Source: Lobosporangium transversale (Eukaryota; Mortierellomycota; Mortierellomycetes; Mortierellales; Mortierellaceae). Taken from it: 64,000 bases of DNA. The notes below the pieces were generated by a model. That model saw only the letters and a list, made by a program, of their open reading frames with translations, did not search any database and was not told the origin of the DNA. The translations under genes were made by a program, and so were the position numbers. This document shows positions 20,092 to 31,304 of this stretch, piece after piece (positions within the stretch are counted from its first letter, which is position 1; each line of letters starts with the position of its first letter). The stretch spans positions 124,001 through 188,000 of the forward strand of contig NW_019028986.1 in NCBI RefSeq assembly GCF_002105155.1. The letters run 5' to 3'.

Positions 20092-23000
20092 CAAGACTAG
20101 GTGTGATCGATGTTGCCCCTCCTCCTTCTAGAGATCCCGCTGGAGATATTGTCGAGACCCACTTCACTCATGTTTCGAGACTTAGATGGTGCACCATGAC
20201 AAGGATTGACTATATTATGGTCTCTCATGCTCTCTTGCCCACTGTTTCTAGTTACAAGGTCTCTACTATGCCGATTATCAAGACTGATCACAGGATCGTT
20301 GAAGTTGTGATAAACACCTCCAAACGTCCAAACCCTCCGCCTCGACCCATGCCTGCCCTGCCTACTGGTAACGACGATGATGATGAGCCAACAGCAGCAG
20401 CAGCACGGAATCCGGCAGTGATCACAAAGCCAGTCCTCATCCTTGACATTCGAATCTTACGCGACCCTGCTTTCCAAACCGAGATCCGCTCCCTTATATC
20501 TCGCTGTCTGAGGAAACGCGCCTCTCATCCTACTCTTTTTCAGTCCGCTGGAGAGTTTTGGGATGACTGTAAGAAAAAGTGCTTGTTTGCAGGACTACGA
20601 TATCGCAAAAAGAAGCGCTTCAATGACACTAGGGAAAGAATCGACCTCCAAAAGACTCTGAAAGAGGCTGATCTTGCCCTTGATAACCAGCCAAACGACC
20701 CTGACGCCATAAGCAATCTTTTCGAAGCGAGGGAGCAACTACGGAAACATGAAGCGTATCGTATGGAACGAGACATCACTCTGTCCAAGATCGAATGGAT
20801 TGAAGAAGGTGAACGAGCCTCGCCGCAATTTACCAAAAAGCTCAAGAAAGGCTATGCAAAGCGCTCTATCTTGTCGCTCAAGGACAGTTCCGGCAACCGC
20901 ACAACTCTGCAACAAGGAATGGAGGAAATAGCACGCTCCTTCTACGAGAAGCTATACACCTCTGGACACACTGACGAGGCCGCCCAGGATCTCTTGTTGG
21001 CTGAAATCACCGACAGGATTCCTCCCGCTCTCACCACTAGTCTTGATGCTGATATCTCTCTTCAGGAGATTGAAGCCTCTATAGACTCGATGGCTGATAG
21101 ATCCTCGCCTGGTTCCGATGGTCTTCCTTACGAATTCTACAAGACCTTCAAGAGAGAATTGGCTCCTATATTGCTCGAAGTCGTTAACAGTGTTGATGTC
21201 GAAGGTGGTGACCTCCCAGTCTCTCACCGGAAAGCCTTGACAACGTTGATCTTCAAGAAGGGTGACAATGAACTGATGCAAAACTATCGTCCCATCTCTC
21301 TGACTCAATGTGATTACAAGATCTTCACCAAGGCTCTGACTAATCGCATCAATCCTGCAGCTAAACAGGTTATAGGTGAATGGCAAACTGGCTTTATTCC
21401 AGGACGACAAGGTCATGACAATGTCAGGTTGCTAGAACTAGTGGCTCTCTCTCTTCAGTCTGGAGATAAAGGAGATGCTGCTATCCTCTCCCTTGATCAA
21501 GAAAAAGCGTACGATCGTGTCGAGTGGTCTTATATGCATCGAGTCCTAGAGGCCTTTGGCTTTGGACCTCGCATTCGTTCCTGGGTGCGAAGCTGCTACT
21601 CTGATCTCTCTGCCACCATTGTCATGAACAGAAACCAATCGAATCCGTATCAGGCACGCAGAGGCTTGCGTCAAGGTGATCCTCTGGCTCCGCTCCTGTT
21701 CAACTTTGTCTTGGAACCTTTTCTTCTGTACTATGAGCATCACGCGACGGGCATTCCTACTGTTGGTATTCCTTTTAAAGTGGCTGCTTTTGCTGATGAT
21801 ACGACGCTTGGTGTTGCTCCAGGAGACGAACAGCATGTGTTGCGTGCTATCGAGCTGCATGAGTATGCGTCTGGTGCCAAGGTGAACAGACAAAAGACGG
21901 CTCTGATCCCGTTCACGGCGAATGCTACGATGGTGATCCACCTTAATGGCTTCATTGCTCGTCCCTTTAATGAACCTTTTGTTCATCTCGGCGTGGTTAT
22001 CCAAGCTAAAGGTCGCGACTTGCCAGTCATTGAGCGAGCTCTCCTACAAACAATGCAGACGACGGTTAGCACCTGGCGCTTTCGACGTCTCTCCTTTCAA
22101 GGACGAGTGACGGTTGCCAACACTTACTTTCTTTCCAAGCTTTGGCACGTTGCTCCTTTCTACTCCTTTTCTCCAAACTTCTTCAAGTCGATTGACAGGT
22201 TGACAAAGAAGATTTTGTGGAATGATCAAGTTTCTCGAGTCTCGCTGGCATGGTATCGCCGACCCAAGAACAAGGGAGGCTGGAACCTAATTGACCCTAG
22301 GACCCAGTGTCAGGCACTCATGGCTAAATGGATGGCTCGATGGCAGCTACAGGATGCACGATGGAAACCTATATTCACAGACATGGCCCAATCGTACTAC
22401 AGAAAGACCTCTGTCCAACAGACAGAACAATTTTTGGAAGCTCCTCCTCTTGCCTCGACTGACATCCGCCATAGAACTGAAATCCAACGCGCAAGAACCT
22501 CGGTCTTTGAGGCTGTCAAGGCTTTTGCACAGCTGGACGTCAAAAGAAAGGTCACTCCTGCTGATCGTGTGCCTCCTGCACTTGCTCAAGCTCGAGGACT
22601 GACGACAGTCTTTGGCAAAGATGTCCCCATGGCTCTATTCACGGTCAAGAAGGCTCGTAAGTATATTGAATGCAATGCGCTGAAAGCTTGGATAGCTAAG
22701 CCTGTCTCTCGTAGCATTTACCTTCGCCCGCCAATCTACAAGCACATCAGGTTCATGGACCGCAAACCATGGCCGAATATCCAGCACACTCCTATTCCTG
22801 ACAAACAGTGGGATCGCTTTTTCTCTGATCGGTTGCACAGCAAACACAGATATACAAATGAGCGACACCACCTGTACCTGGTTGCACACCATGTCTACCA
22901 GACGAATGGAATCAAGAGCAAGTACAAGTACAACACCCCGGTCTCTCCAGATTGTCGACGATGTGGAACAGATGGAGCACCAGCAGCCTTTGAGTCTCGA

Positions 23001-23606
23001 GGGCATGCCTTTCATGACTGTCCAGAAGTGCTAGAGTTGTGGAACGCATGTCGAGGATGGATAAAGGAATTAGTGCCTGAGCTAGATCTTCGTGATAATG
23101 CTGCACAAGACCAACTATGCTGGCCCGAGGTCAAGTCGCTGCCTGCAGTTGTCATTCATATACATGCAACTGTCACGCAAGTGATTTTCAAGACTTACTG
23201 CAAGTTGGGAGACAAGGAAACAGTGCCAGAAGGCGTCCTCAAGGCTAAAGCCATAGCAGCGCTGCGATACCGCATCAAACTGGAGTGGGAAAGAGCGCAC
23301 TATAAGGATCAGGTCGAGCGAGAGCGACAGAAGAGTGGAGAGGTTGCTGACGACGACAGTGAGGATGAGGACAATGATGACAACAATGTTCAAAAGTTTC
23401 TGCAGGAATGGAACTATCCACCACACATCCGAGTGGAAGGAGAGGAGCTAATCTTTGGAGGGATAATGAATATTGCGACAGTAGCAGCAGCGATGAACAG
23501 ACCAGCGATAGAAGGAGCAGAGATGGAGGACGAGGTGATGGAAGAAGAAAGAGAAGTTGGTCAGGAAGAAGTTGCAAACAGAGAATTCACACCCTCTCTT
23601 TTTTAA
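20092..23606 (+). pseudogene. LINE ORF2, 3' part (end of endonuclease, reverse transcriptase, CCHC finger)
   Basis: Continues ORF2 in frame after the second CTTTA. The endonuclease ends with RIDYIMVSH and TDHRIVEVVI (the catalytic Asp-His pair). The RT domain follows with the NYRPISLTQCDYKIFTK, GFIPGRQ, AILSLDQEKAYDRVEW, RRGLRQGDPLAPLLFNF and AAFADDTTLG motifs; FADD is the polymerase active site. A C-terminal CCHC-type finger (CRRCGTDG..., HAFHDC) and an acidic and basic tail ending TPSLF complete it. Without its start codon and first 181 codons this part should be silent, apart from any read-through from the LTR. No stop or frameshift was found over 1171 codons, so the LINE was young when hit. 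Confidence 0.9.
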
Positions 23607-23629
23607 AAAAGAGGACAAGCGTGTGAATT
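23584..23629 (+). repeat. Hairpin at the ORF2 stop / 3' UTR start of the LINE
   Basis: Arms AATTCACAC (23584-23592) and GTGTGAATT (23621-23629) pair perfectly, and the inner CCTCTCTTTTTT pairs almost fully with AAAAAAGAGG. The stem contains the ORF2 stop codon. In stringent LINEs a 3' stem-loop is recognised by the RT; that role here is inference. Confidence 0.55.
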
Positions 23630-23712
23630 TTTTTCAGTTCATTTTTTTAAGGTTTCAGATCTTTTTTTTGCTGTTTAATTTTTTTCTTTATTTCTGTCTC
23701 AGTGCAAATGTA

Positions 23713-24387
23713 CTAGCTACGGCGACACACTTTACGCGCTGTCCGACAGAACTCCCGGAATTTGATATCAGACTCAAGTTGCCGCAGAGTCTGATGGATC
23801 GCATCCTCGGACTTCTCATACCTAGAGAGAAGCCCAAGGTAGTAATTCCTACTTTCCTCGGAGACCTCCCTGTAATGGAGGATCCGACGGGCCCTCGACG
23901 TGTACCGGTAGAGGTCCGCAAGCTCCGACACCAGTACGGAATGGAGCTTGTCTTCCTCATCTGAGTCAACAGACTCTTCAAGCGACTCCGAGGATCGCTT
24001 GCGGGACAGAGGTGGGTTACCCCTATCCGACGAGGCAGCGGGAGGAAAGAAACGTTGACTTGCGGGCACCTGAGGACTCGGGGACAGCAAAATAAAGGTC
24101 TCATCAGCACCGGCAGAGGAGATCTCATCAGGGATCTCAATCGCAGAGAGGTTGGATGAATCCGTATGCCACAGAGGCAAAGTCTCTTCACTCTTCACCT
24201 GCGATAGAGCAGGCGAGGAGTGTCTGGTGGCAGCACCAGAAGACGAGGAAGCAAAAGACCCAACAACAGGCAGGGAAGACTCCGCACCGGCACTGGTCGT
24301 GTCAGAGCTAACTGACTCAGGAGAAGGCTCCCTACACTTGACGGAGGCACCTCCGAAGCTAACACTACGACGAAGAGAGGCAGACAT
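23713..24387 (-). CDS. Uncharacterised Ser-rich protein with helical C-terminus
   Basis: 224 residues from the ATG at 24387 (MSASLRRSVSFGGASV); upstream in-frame codons are alternative starts only. The first 130 residues are Ser, Pro and Glu-rich and look disordered. An acidic stretch (SVDSDEEDK) precedes a charged helical region of about 90 residues (LADLYRYTSRARRIL, YLGLLSRYEKSEDAIHQTL) that ends CRTARKVCRRS. No family recognised. It is single-exon, convergent with the LINE, and its stop is only about 100 bases beyond ORF2. It may be a host gene beside which the LINE landed, or an orphan of repeat origin. Confidence 0.5.
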   Translation of the reverse strand: MSASLRRSVSFGGASVKCREPSPESVSSDTTSAGAESSLPVVGSFASSSSGAATRHSSPALSQVKSEETLPLWHTDSSNLSAIEIPDEISSAGADETFILLSPSPQVPASQRFFPPAASSDRGNPPLSRKRSSESLEESVDSDEEDKLHSVLVSELADLYRYTSRARRILHYREVSEESRNYYLGLLSRYEKSEDAIHQTLRQLESDIKFREFCRTARKVCRRS

Positions 24388-25171
24388 GGTTGTTGTTATA
24401 GTTGTGGTGGAGGTGGAGGAAGGTGCAGACAGGAAACTTGAAGCGAAAAGGCAAAGGTTGCAATGAGTTGAGGAATGAGGAATGGAGCAGAGATGGAGCT
24501 GCAATTTATGTGTTTTTCCGTCTCATGCTGCCATCGCCATTCACAGGCTCGTCTCTGACTCATTCTTCCAGTTGATCAGATGGTGTGCTCATGCATCATT
24601 CTGATTGGTCCAGGCGCAGGCTTGGCAAACATTGCCTATAAAAAGATTTCAGGAAAATAAGGAACATGGAGATGGAGATGGAGATGAGATGAGAAGTGAC
24701 GAGGAGGAAATGAGGACATGGCGGAAATGATGGTGATGAGCGGAGGAAGATGTCATTTTCAAGTTGATCTTTTTTTCTTTCCTTTTTCCCTTTTCTCCCT
24801 TTTGGTGGCGTCTTGGTCTTCTCCCTTTTCCTTATTTGCTTCGCCTTTTTATATTTTTATATTTTATTTTTTATTTTTATTTTTATTTTTTATTATTTTA
24901 TTATTTTTATTATTTTTATTATTTTATTTTCACCTCTCCCCCTTGTACACTATTCCCTATACCCTTTCTTTCATGGATCCACTCGGCGGTACTACATTAG
25001 GTTCGGTCGGTGGCCTTCCACAATATTTCCACGATAGTCATTTTTCAGCTCATGCCCATGGCGCTTTTTTTCGTAGTATAGAATATGAACTAGAGTAGAA
25101 AGTCACGTGGGAGAATACCGGCGTGAATCGTAGGAACGACCCGGCTCCAGAAATAAAAACCTCCATCGGAG
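24388..25171. other. Spacer between hypothetical gene and tRNA
   Basis: Contains a GGAGAT repeat near 24670-24700, a long T/A low-complexity stretch (24850-24930) and no supported gene. A short frame at 24973-25098 (MDPLGGTTLGSVGG...) has no homology I know. Confidence 0.4.
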
Positions 25172-25244
25172 GCTCGTTTAGCTTAGTCGGTAGAGCGTCG
25201 TGCTAATAACGCGAAGGTCGCAGGTTCGATCCCTGCAATGAGCA
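25172..25244 (+). tRNA. tRNA-Ile (anticodon AAU)
   Basis: Seventy-three bases fold as a cloverleaf: acceptor GCTCGTT with AATGAGC (one G-U pair), D-arm with AGTCGGTAG, anticodon stem TCGTG/CGCGA with loop CTAATAA (anticodon AAT), variable AGGTC, T-arm GCAGG-TTCGATC-CCTGC, discriminator A. No intron, CCA not encoded. A and I at position 34 would read AUU, AUC and AUA. A TTTTTA run directly after could act as Pol III terminator. Confidence 0.92.
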
Positions 25245-25666
25245 TTTTTACTTCGCTAAGTATAGTCGAAACTGATTTATAGACAAAAACATAGTAAAAT
25301 GAAGGGGATTAATCTATAATGGATTATGATGCCAAATCCAGTCCTTTTTCCATTTAAGGGTATTATGTTTCATGTCTGTACGTACAAGACATGTGTCCGT
25401 TTTGTGGCTTTTACTCCGACACTTGTCCTGAAATTTGAATTGACATCAAATCCATCGAAATTTTAACAATGTCATCATGGCATGCTAAAGATCTCTTTCT
25501 TTCTTCTTTATTTCACGCCTTCATTCCTCCATACATTCATATACACAATAAAACAATAAAACCTACAATACACAGAGTAGACTTACCCTCTCCCCTGACT
25601 AAAACTGAGAAAAATAACGGCACATTCGCATTTTCAAAGGTTCATTCCTGCTTGCTCACTTTCAAA

Positions 25667-27113
25667 ATGACAAACAACAACGAAAAGATTTTATCCAATT
25701 TCACCTGCATGGATTTGGAACAAAGCACCAGTCAGACGAAGCCAACCAATTCAAGTACTCGCACTGGATCCACTCGTGCAACACCGAGGAGAAAAAGAGT
25801 TATTCTGACTGACGAAACGACTCCAGAGCCTTCACCAGTGGCACAGACTGCTAGAGTTAGTGCAAAGTCTTTTAAGCGCCCTAGGCGTTGTGAGGCTGAT
25901 TCTTTATCCTCAAATGTCCTTCACTCCGGTCCATTGACAGAAGAAGAGCTGGCCCTGGCGAACGCACGGAAGGAGTCGGCGAGAAGTGTGCTGCAGATGA
26001 TTTTAGATGATCCAGATTCATCGACGACAGTGAATCAATATAAGACACAGCTCCGGCTGTGGGAGGTATGTTGGATCATCAAAATGTCGCTATGAGCTAT
26101 CTCAGACAGGCTATCAAACTAGACGACTTGGCTAATTCTCTTTTTTGTTTTTAGCAATACTGCAATGAAAATTATCAAGGTGACTGTAGCGTCGATGCGA
26201 AACGCATGCTTGAATACTTCACAACGGTTGTCTTCAAGCGAACAGTAAAGCGATTGATCGGCACAGATCGTTGCTACCGTGGCGCTATTGGGTATGCCCA
26301 GCAGGGTGGAGGAGATTCTTCGAATTCTCAGGCTGGGGAAGACGCAGTCTATGAGGGAGAAGAGATCGACGAATTAGTCGAGGCAGATATCGACGAACAT
26401 GAACTAAGCGACATGGAGCAGAGACTGGAGACATTAGATAACAGCGAGCAAGTTGATGACGACGACGGCCAAAGCATAGACCAAGGTCAACAACAGGGAC
26501 AGGGTCAGAGACAGGGTCAGGAACAGGGTCAGGAACAGGGTCAGGAACAGGGTCAGGATCAGGATCAGGAACGGAGACAGGGTCAGGGGCAGGGACAGGA
26601 ACAAGGACAGGAACAGGAACAGGATGAAGATCTGGAGCTTCAGCTGAGGTCATTGGCACAGAGAGGTAAGAAGGCTCCTCCCTCCTGGGATAATATGGAG
26701 CCACCTGAAGGAGTCGACCCACATCAATGGCAGATTGATATAGCATTGAATGATGAGGAGCGAGCATCACATGAAGCTGTAACTGTTGGGGGTTCAAGCA
26801 AGAACATCACGCCGAAGCGGAAGACTGCAGCCGTTATCAGGACTGAAAATGAAAGAGAACAAGGTATGTAAAGATAACCATGTATTAATATATAAATTGT
26901 TATACAGTACTGGGATCCAAACCTTTGGGAAGGCTCCGCCATCACGCGTACCCCAGGTGACAAGACACCATGGCCGCAACTCAGTGTTAATTATCAATAT
27001 AAATAGCCTACTAAATTATGACTTAATAAACCATTCCTTAATCCTGCATCCACCTTAATGTATCTTTGATTGTTACAATTTACACTAATGGTTGATACTT
27101 TTTATTATATATA

Positions 27114-27144
<31 letters not shown>

Positions 27145-29612
27145 GGATATACTTTTGCGTTTGTAGTTATCCTGCAAGCACCAGAGGACAAACATGGCAG
27201 CAAAATTGTCTTTGTTCCTCTCACGCTGGGGACAGTCGCAAATGTTAAGAAGGCTTTGCAATACTTATGGAGGCAACAGTCTTCTTCGACAGCTCCGTAT
27301 CCCAATCCCGCCCCAAACCCAAGAACGGATGTACCACTAGCGGAGGCGATCAAAAATTATGGAGAGAAACTTGTCCATCACAAAGTAACGACAGGCACCT
27401 TATCCCGCACTGCCACCTGTGCCGTACGAGAACCTTACAACACTAAAATGTACCTGCGTATGTTGGCCTTTACATGGCGCATGCTTCCGACGGTTGGAGT
27501 AAGCGGCAGGCGACCTTACGACAGTGTTACAAGATTTCAGTATATGAGGGAGAGGCTATGCCTCCTTGCACGCCATCATATGTTGCTGCGGGATGAGGAC
27601 ATCCGAAACTTGAACCTGGCTAACACATTCAATATTCAGACCCGTCACCCCGCGCCAGGGTCAAAGCTGGCGTCGGGGCTTGTCTTCTGCATCACACGTG
27701 GAAAGACAAACCATAAAGGTGTCGAACTCTATGCGACAGCTTATCGACATAAGCTGTTCTTAAGGTGCACCGTGGGCGGGTTTGCATTTTATATGCTAGA
27801 ACGGTTCCAGGTAAATGATGCCGTCAGTCTTGACGCGAGCGTATGATTTTTTCTCATTCAATTACACGAAGTGACATATATCCTTATTTTTTTTTTTTTT
27901 TTTTTTCCCTATTGTAGGTGTTCAAGGAGCCTCTTCCCAATTTTGCGGACCCTGACGAGTGGTACAGCATCAAGGTGCTAACAGGGGGTGGCACAAGCCA
28001 AGAACGGTTAGAGAACCGAAAGGAAGCGCTTGTTGGCCGAACCCAAATGAGCACTACGGCGGCTGTAATGCGTGCCTGCGACGTGCATTCGGCCAAAATT
28101 ACGCACTCTGGCCGACATGCAGGGGTCTCGGAAGCCTACGAAAGAGGCTTAAGCCTGGACGATATTCGCCACTTGGGAAGGTGGGTCATGGGGCAAATGG
28201 AGAACTTCTATGCTCCAAAAAACCCAACCAGGGGCGCTTTTTGTATGGCTCAGTTTGGACCGAATGAGCCTTACTTTATCGAGCGTGATTTGGTCACCCC
28301 GCCCTTAGAGCTCCAGCGTCTGGTCTTTCCTTGGATTGAGGAAAATTTTGATAAAGATATGCCGGAGAGAGCTGACTCCTGGAGAGAGGAGTGCACTAAA
28401 GAAATGCTGGGGGTCGATCCAAATGTCCCGACAGACGAAGACATTTTTTGGACGCCAATCGAGAAGAAGACGAGCTCGAAACGATTGACCCGTGCCTTCA
28501 GCACTGACTCCCTTGTTACACGCATTGGGTTCCTCAAACTTCTTGTGCGTATGAGGCGAGTAATCCTTCAGGATGCAGTGCTCTTTTTGAAGCCGAACGA
28601 CAAGGGGAAAATGTTGGAGAACAAACTCCTCGAATCGTTACCAGAAATCTTTGGTTGCCAGCTCTTTCTGGATTTCCAACATCAATTGCTTCGGGCCATC
28701 GACGTACATCGCCGACAAGCAGGCATCATCCAAGCGGATGTGCCAGTTAATGCGCAAACTATGGTAAGCGCCATTAACACGTTGTCGGTAGAGGCGCGGG
28801 TCTTTCATCAACTCCAGCATGAGACGGTCCAGAAGCTCGAGGCCCTATCCACCCTTGTGACAGAGCAACAGGAGCAACAGAGGCAGCAACAGGAGCAACA
28901 GAGGCAGCAACAGGAGCAACAGAGGCAGCAACAGGAGCAACAGAGGCAGCAACAGGAGCAAATCCACTTACTTCTCCAATCGCTGCAGCAGCAACAAAGC
29001 GCAAATGTGCGGCAGCCTTTTCCATATCATGTGCAGTCTTGCCCGCCCTTTGTGTTTAATCCTTCTCCATTGGCGCCAGCACAGAGCCGCCTAGCTTCTT
29101 TTCCTTCGGTTCCTCAGGCTCCTACTACGCAGGGCCTATATCAAGCTCGCCAGGCCGCTCCACCGCAACAGCAGCCATTATTTTCCAACCAATTGCCACC
29201 ATGTCCTCAGCAACAGCATCCATATCAACATAGCCATGTGCAGGCTCCAATGACCTCAGAGCAGACACAACGATTGCCGGAAGATGAAAGGTATAAAGGC
29301 TACCTCATGAAAGGCGATGGCAAGCAATTGACGGTCAGGGAAGCATGGGATGAATTCCGTGGGCCCGTTGCTCAGGCAAAGCAGGAAAATCACAAATGGC
29401 CATTCACAGAGGCGCGTCACAAGGCATTCAGGCGCAGGCGTCAATTTTTCGATCTGATAAAGAATATTGCCGAAAAACAGAAGCGAGACTTCGAAGAGGT
29501 AGTAGACGCACTGACAGCTCAGTACAAGGGTCGGACAATCAATTCCATTCGACTAGAGCTTCTGAAAGACACCGGGAATGACGAAGGCTGCCACCAAGAT
29601 GCGGACGAGTAG
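25667..29612 (+). CDS. Crypton-type tyrosine recombinase / Ndc10-domain-2-like protein with GCR1_C-like C-terminus
   Basis: Four exons with consistent phases: 25667-26065, 26155-26863, 27167-27810 and 27918-29612 (1148 residues). Residues 1-130 are disordered with a basic patch (TPRRKRVILTDE). Next comes a helical segment (QYCNENYQGDCSVDAKRM, VVFKRTVKRL) typical of the N-terminal part of these proteins, then a Gln/Gly tract (QGQEQGQEQGQ units). Exons 3-4 hold the recombinase-like core: LLRDEDIRNLNL, TRGKTNHKG, THSGRHAGVSEAYERG (HxxR-type box) and LGRWVMGQMENFYAP with a candidate nucleophilic Tyr. A coiled Gln/Arg tract (EQQRQQQ units) and a Pro/Gln-rich linker lead to a C-terminal domain of the GCR1_C kind (LTVREAWDEFRG, WPFTEARHKAFRRRRQFFD). 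Cryptons are DNA transposons that use such an enzyme, and fungal Ndc10 is a domesticated relative. Whether this copy is mobile or domesticated cannot be told. The ORF is intact. Confidence 0.78.
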
Positions 29613-30044
29613 ATGAGTAAGGGTAATTTTTTTTTTCTTTTTTTTTTTATATATACATATATATATATCCTCGGATACAAATTTAAGCAATAAAGCACAA
29701 AGTAGTGATGGTGTCGGAAATACCAAGACATGAACTGAGCTACAAGAAGCAGAAAACTGTTGGCTGCATCCTTGAGCCAAAAGAGGCTGAGAAAATACAA
29801 TGTACAAGCAATCCATTGTCGTGAAATTTGTGATATTCCAAGGTGTTTAGCATAAGTATCATCCAGGAAAAAGCATTATCGTCAACATTATTAACAAGAC
29901 AAAACACCATCAAAGCACTATCAAAGCATTTTTGACTCGACTCGGCTACCAACGCACTATAACAGAAATAATTGAATACTTCATCAATATAAAAACTGTC
30001 ATGTTTAATCATTAACACTGTCTCTACCATAAAAAGATTTTGTC

Positions 30045-30095
30045 TATTTCGCTTCACAAATCCATTTTGTGGAAAAAGATTTGTGAAGCGAAATA
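30045..30095. repeat. Perfect 18-bp inverted repeat (hairpin)
   Basis: Arms TATTTCGCTTCACAAATC (30045-30062) and its exact complement (30078-30095), loop of 15 bases. A looser copy of one arm (TTTCGTTTCACAATC) recurs at about 30168-30182. Confidence 0.8.
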
Positions 30096-30125
30096 TAAAA
30101 ATTTTGTGACTTGGTATCCTTCTGT

Positions 30126-30307
30126 GTCCACCTGTGTCCGCCTGTGTCCATCTGAATGGACACAGGTGAGCAATTTCGTTTCACAATCTATTTGGCAGCC
30201 CATACCAAATATAGTAATTTTTGCCTCTATTTGGCAGCCTACTTCTGGGGGCTGCCACTTAACTTCGCACTCTTGGGTGGCAGCTGGGCTGCCAAATACA
30301 GTCTTTT

Positions 30308-30310
<3 letters not shown>
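30126..30310. repeat. Nested inverted repeats around TATTTGGCAGCC / GGCTGCCAAATA
   Basis: An inverted pair CACCTGTGTCC / GGACACAGGTG is followed by a TATTTGGCAGCC ... GGCTGCCAAATA pair enclosing a smaller GCTGCCAC / GTGGCAGC pair. The enclosed ACTTAACTTCGCACTCTTGGGTG stretch (23 bases, first 20 shown in other copies) recurs inverted at 36890-36920. MITE-like or a fold-back element. A 29-base poly(T) follows at 30311-30339. Confidence 0.6.
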
Positions 30311-30340
<30 letters not shown>

Positions 30341-30589
30341 ATAACAGGGTCATAACATCAGTGGTAAAACAAGCAGCGTTCTGTGGATACATTGCCTTGC
30401 ACAGCTAATGCCGCCGGAGGTACTAAGGGCAGCGGCGATGACATCTTCACAAAACAGCCTTCAATGTACACGGTTAGGGGATGATTTATTGAAGACGTCT
30501 AGGTAGTAGGTGAGACGCGTTTGCTCCGAGCGAAAACCTCTCATAGGCATTGATCTCCAAATGGCACCTCCAAAACTGTATGAACGACC

Positions 30590-30700
30590 TACTTGAAGAC
30601 AATGCCACTACACATAACTATGACGTAGAAGACGGGAGCTTTATTAATTTGAAGTATGAGCGTTATAAACATATACGGTTCCTAGGAATGAAAAAAAAAA
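30590..30700 (+). repeat. Diverged copy of the mariner A TIR segment
   Basis: Matches 32790-32888 in the right TIR of mariner A with about 80 per cent identity, including TATGACGTAGAAG, ACGGGAGCTTTATTAA and CTAGGAATGAAA. The one gap is three bases long and several changes are synonymous if read as NxTTHxYDVExDGSFI. Either an old MITE relic or the source of the sequence captured in the TIR. Confidence 0.6.
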
Positions 30701-30719
30701 AAAAAAAAATAGTTAGAGG

Positions 30720-30990
30720 CCAAATAACGCTGGGTAGGCTGCCAAGTAAATAATGAATGTTATTTGGCAACTGGGCTGCCAAAGAAAGTCTTGAAAGTTG
30801 TCTATATTTGGCAATGGGGCTGCCAAATAGATTAATCCACATATTTGCACGGGCCCGTACAAATATTTAAAAAATCTATTTGCACTGCCCCGTATACACC
30901 ATATTTACACCGCTCCCCCCGTGCAAATAAAAAAAAAATATTTGCACGGGGGTCTTTTTTTTTTTATTTGTAGGGGGTCTTTATTTTAGC
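30720..30990. repeat. Palindrome-rich repeat with GGCTGCCAAATA and TTTGCACGG motifs
   Basis: Contains TTATTTGGCAACTGGGCTGCCAAA, GGGGCTGCCAAATAGATTAATC (first 20 shared with 37000-37020) and several TATTTGCAC..GTACAAATA palindromes. The same motifs occur at 36360-37040, so both are parts of one repeat family. Confidence 0.55.
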
Positions 30991-31304
30991 CCTAAACACC
31001 ATACCCAGGAAGCCTTCCATGACACAGGCTTAGATCTAGAGCCGCTGCCTAAGCATCAAATACTGACCAGAATATTTATCTTATCAAGATCGTATGTACA
31101 GTGGCTTCCAAATTTGTCCAAATGTTCCACGCTCATGTTTTCCGTCTTGATTAGAATAATAGCGATGGTTGCTTGCACTTTTATTTTTATCAGAGTAAAC
31201 AAGTATGCCAATGATACGTGGACTGGTTCAGTTTAAAATATCTCTAGTCTCTTTCACCATGTTTTTCATTGACAAAAGTATTTAATCTCATTTGGACAAT
31301 TATA

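Larger units (their letters stand above)
12308..23712 (+). mobile_element. L1-like non-LTR retrotransposon (LINE), split by an LTR element
   Basis: Two-ORF LINE on the plus strand: ORF1 (12473-14137) with a gag-type CCHC knuckle, a 40-base A-rich spacer, and ORF2 (14275-14818 plus 20092-23606) with APE endonuclease, reverse transcriptase and a C-terminal CCHC finger. All codons of both ORFs are open apart from the inserted LTR element. Organisation and motifs resemble the L1-like Grem-LINE elements described in Mucoromycotina, where they are linked to pericentromeres; membership is inference. No target-site duplication or poly(A) tail could be fixed, so both outer boundaries are approximate. 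The 3' UTR is T-rich and starts with a hairpin. Confidence 0.8.

Noticed and set aside
24718-25098. 126-codon frame with a strongly hydrophobic T-rich part
   Set aside because: Phe/Tyr/Ile codons come from a TTTTA low-complexity stretch, not from a membrane protein.
30311-30339. 29-base poly(T) as a terminator or poly(A) tail of a retrocopy
   Set aside because: Similar runs are everywhere in the window, mostly in introns; no gene ends here and no TSD was found.
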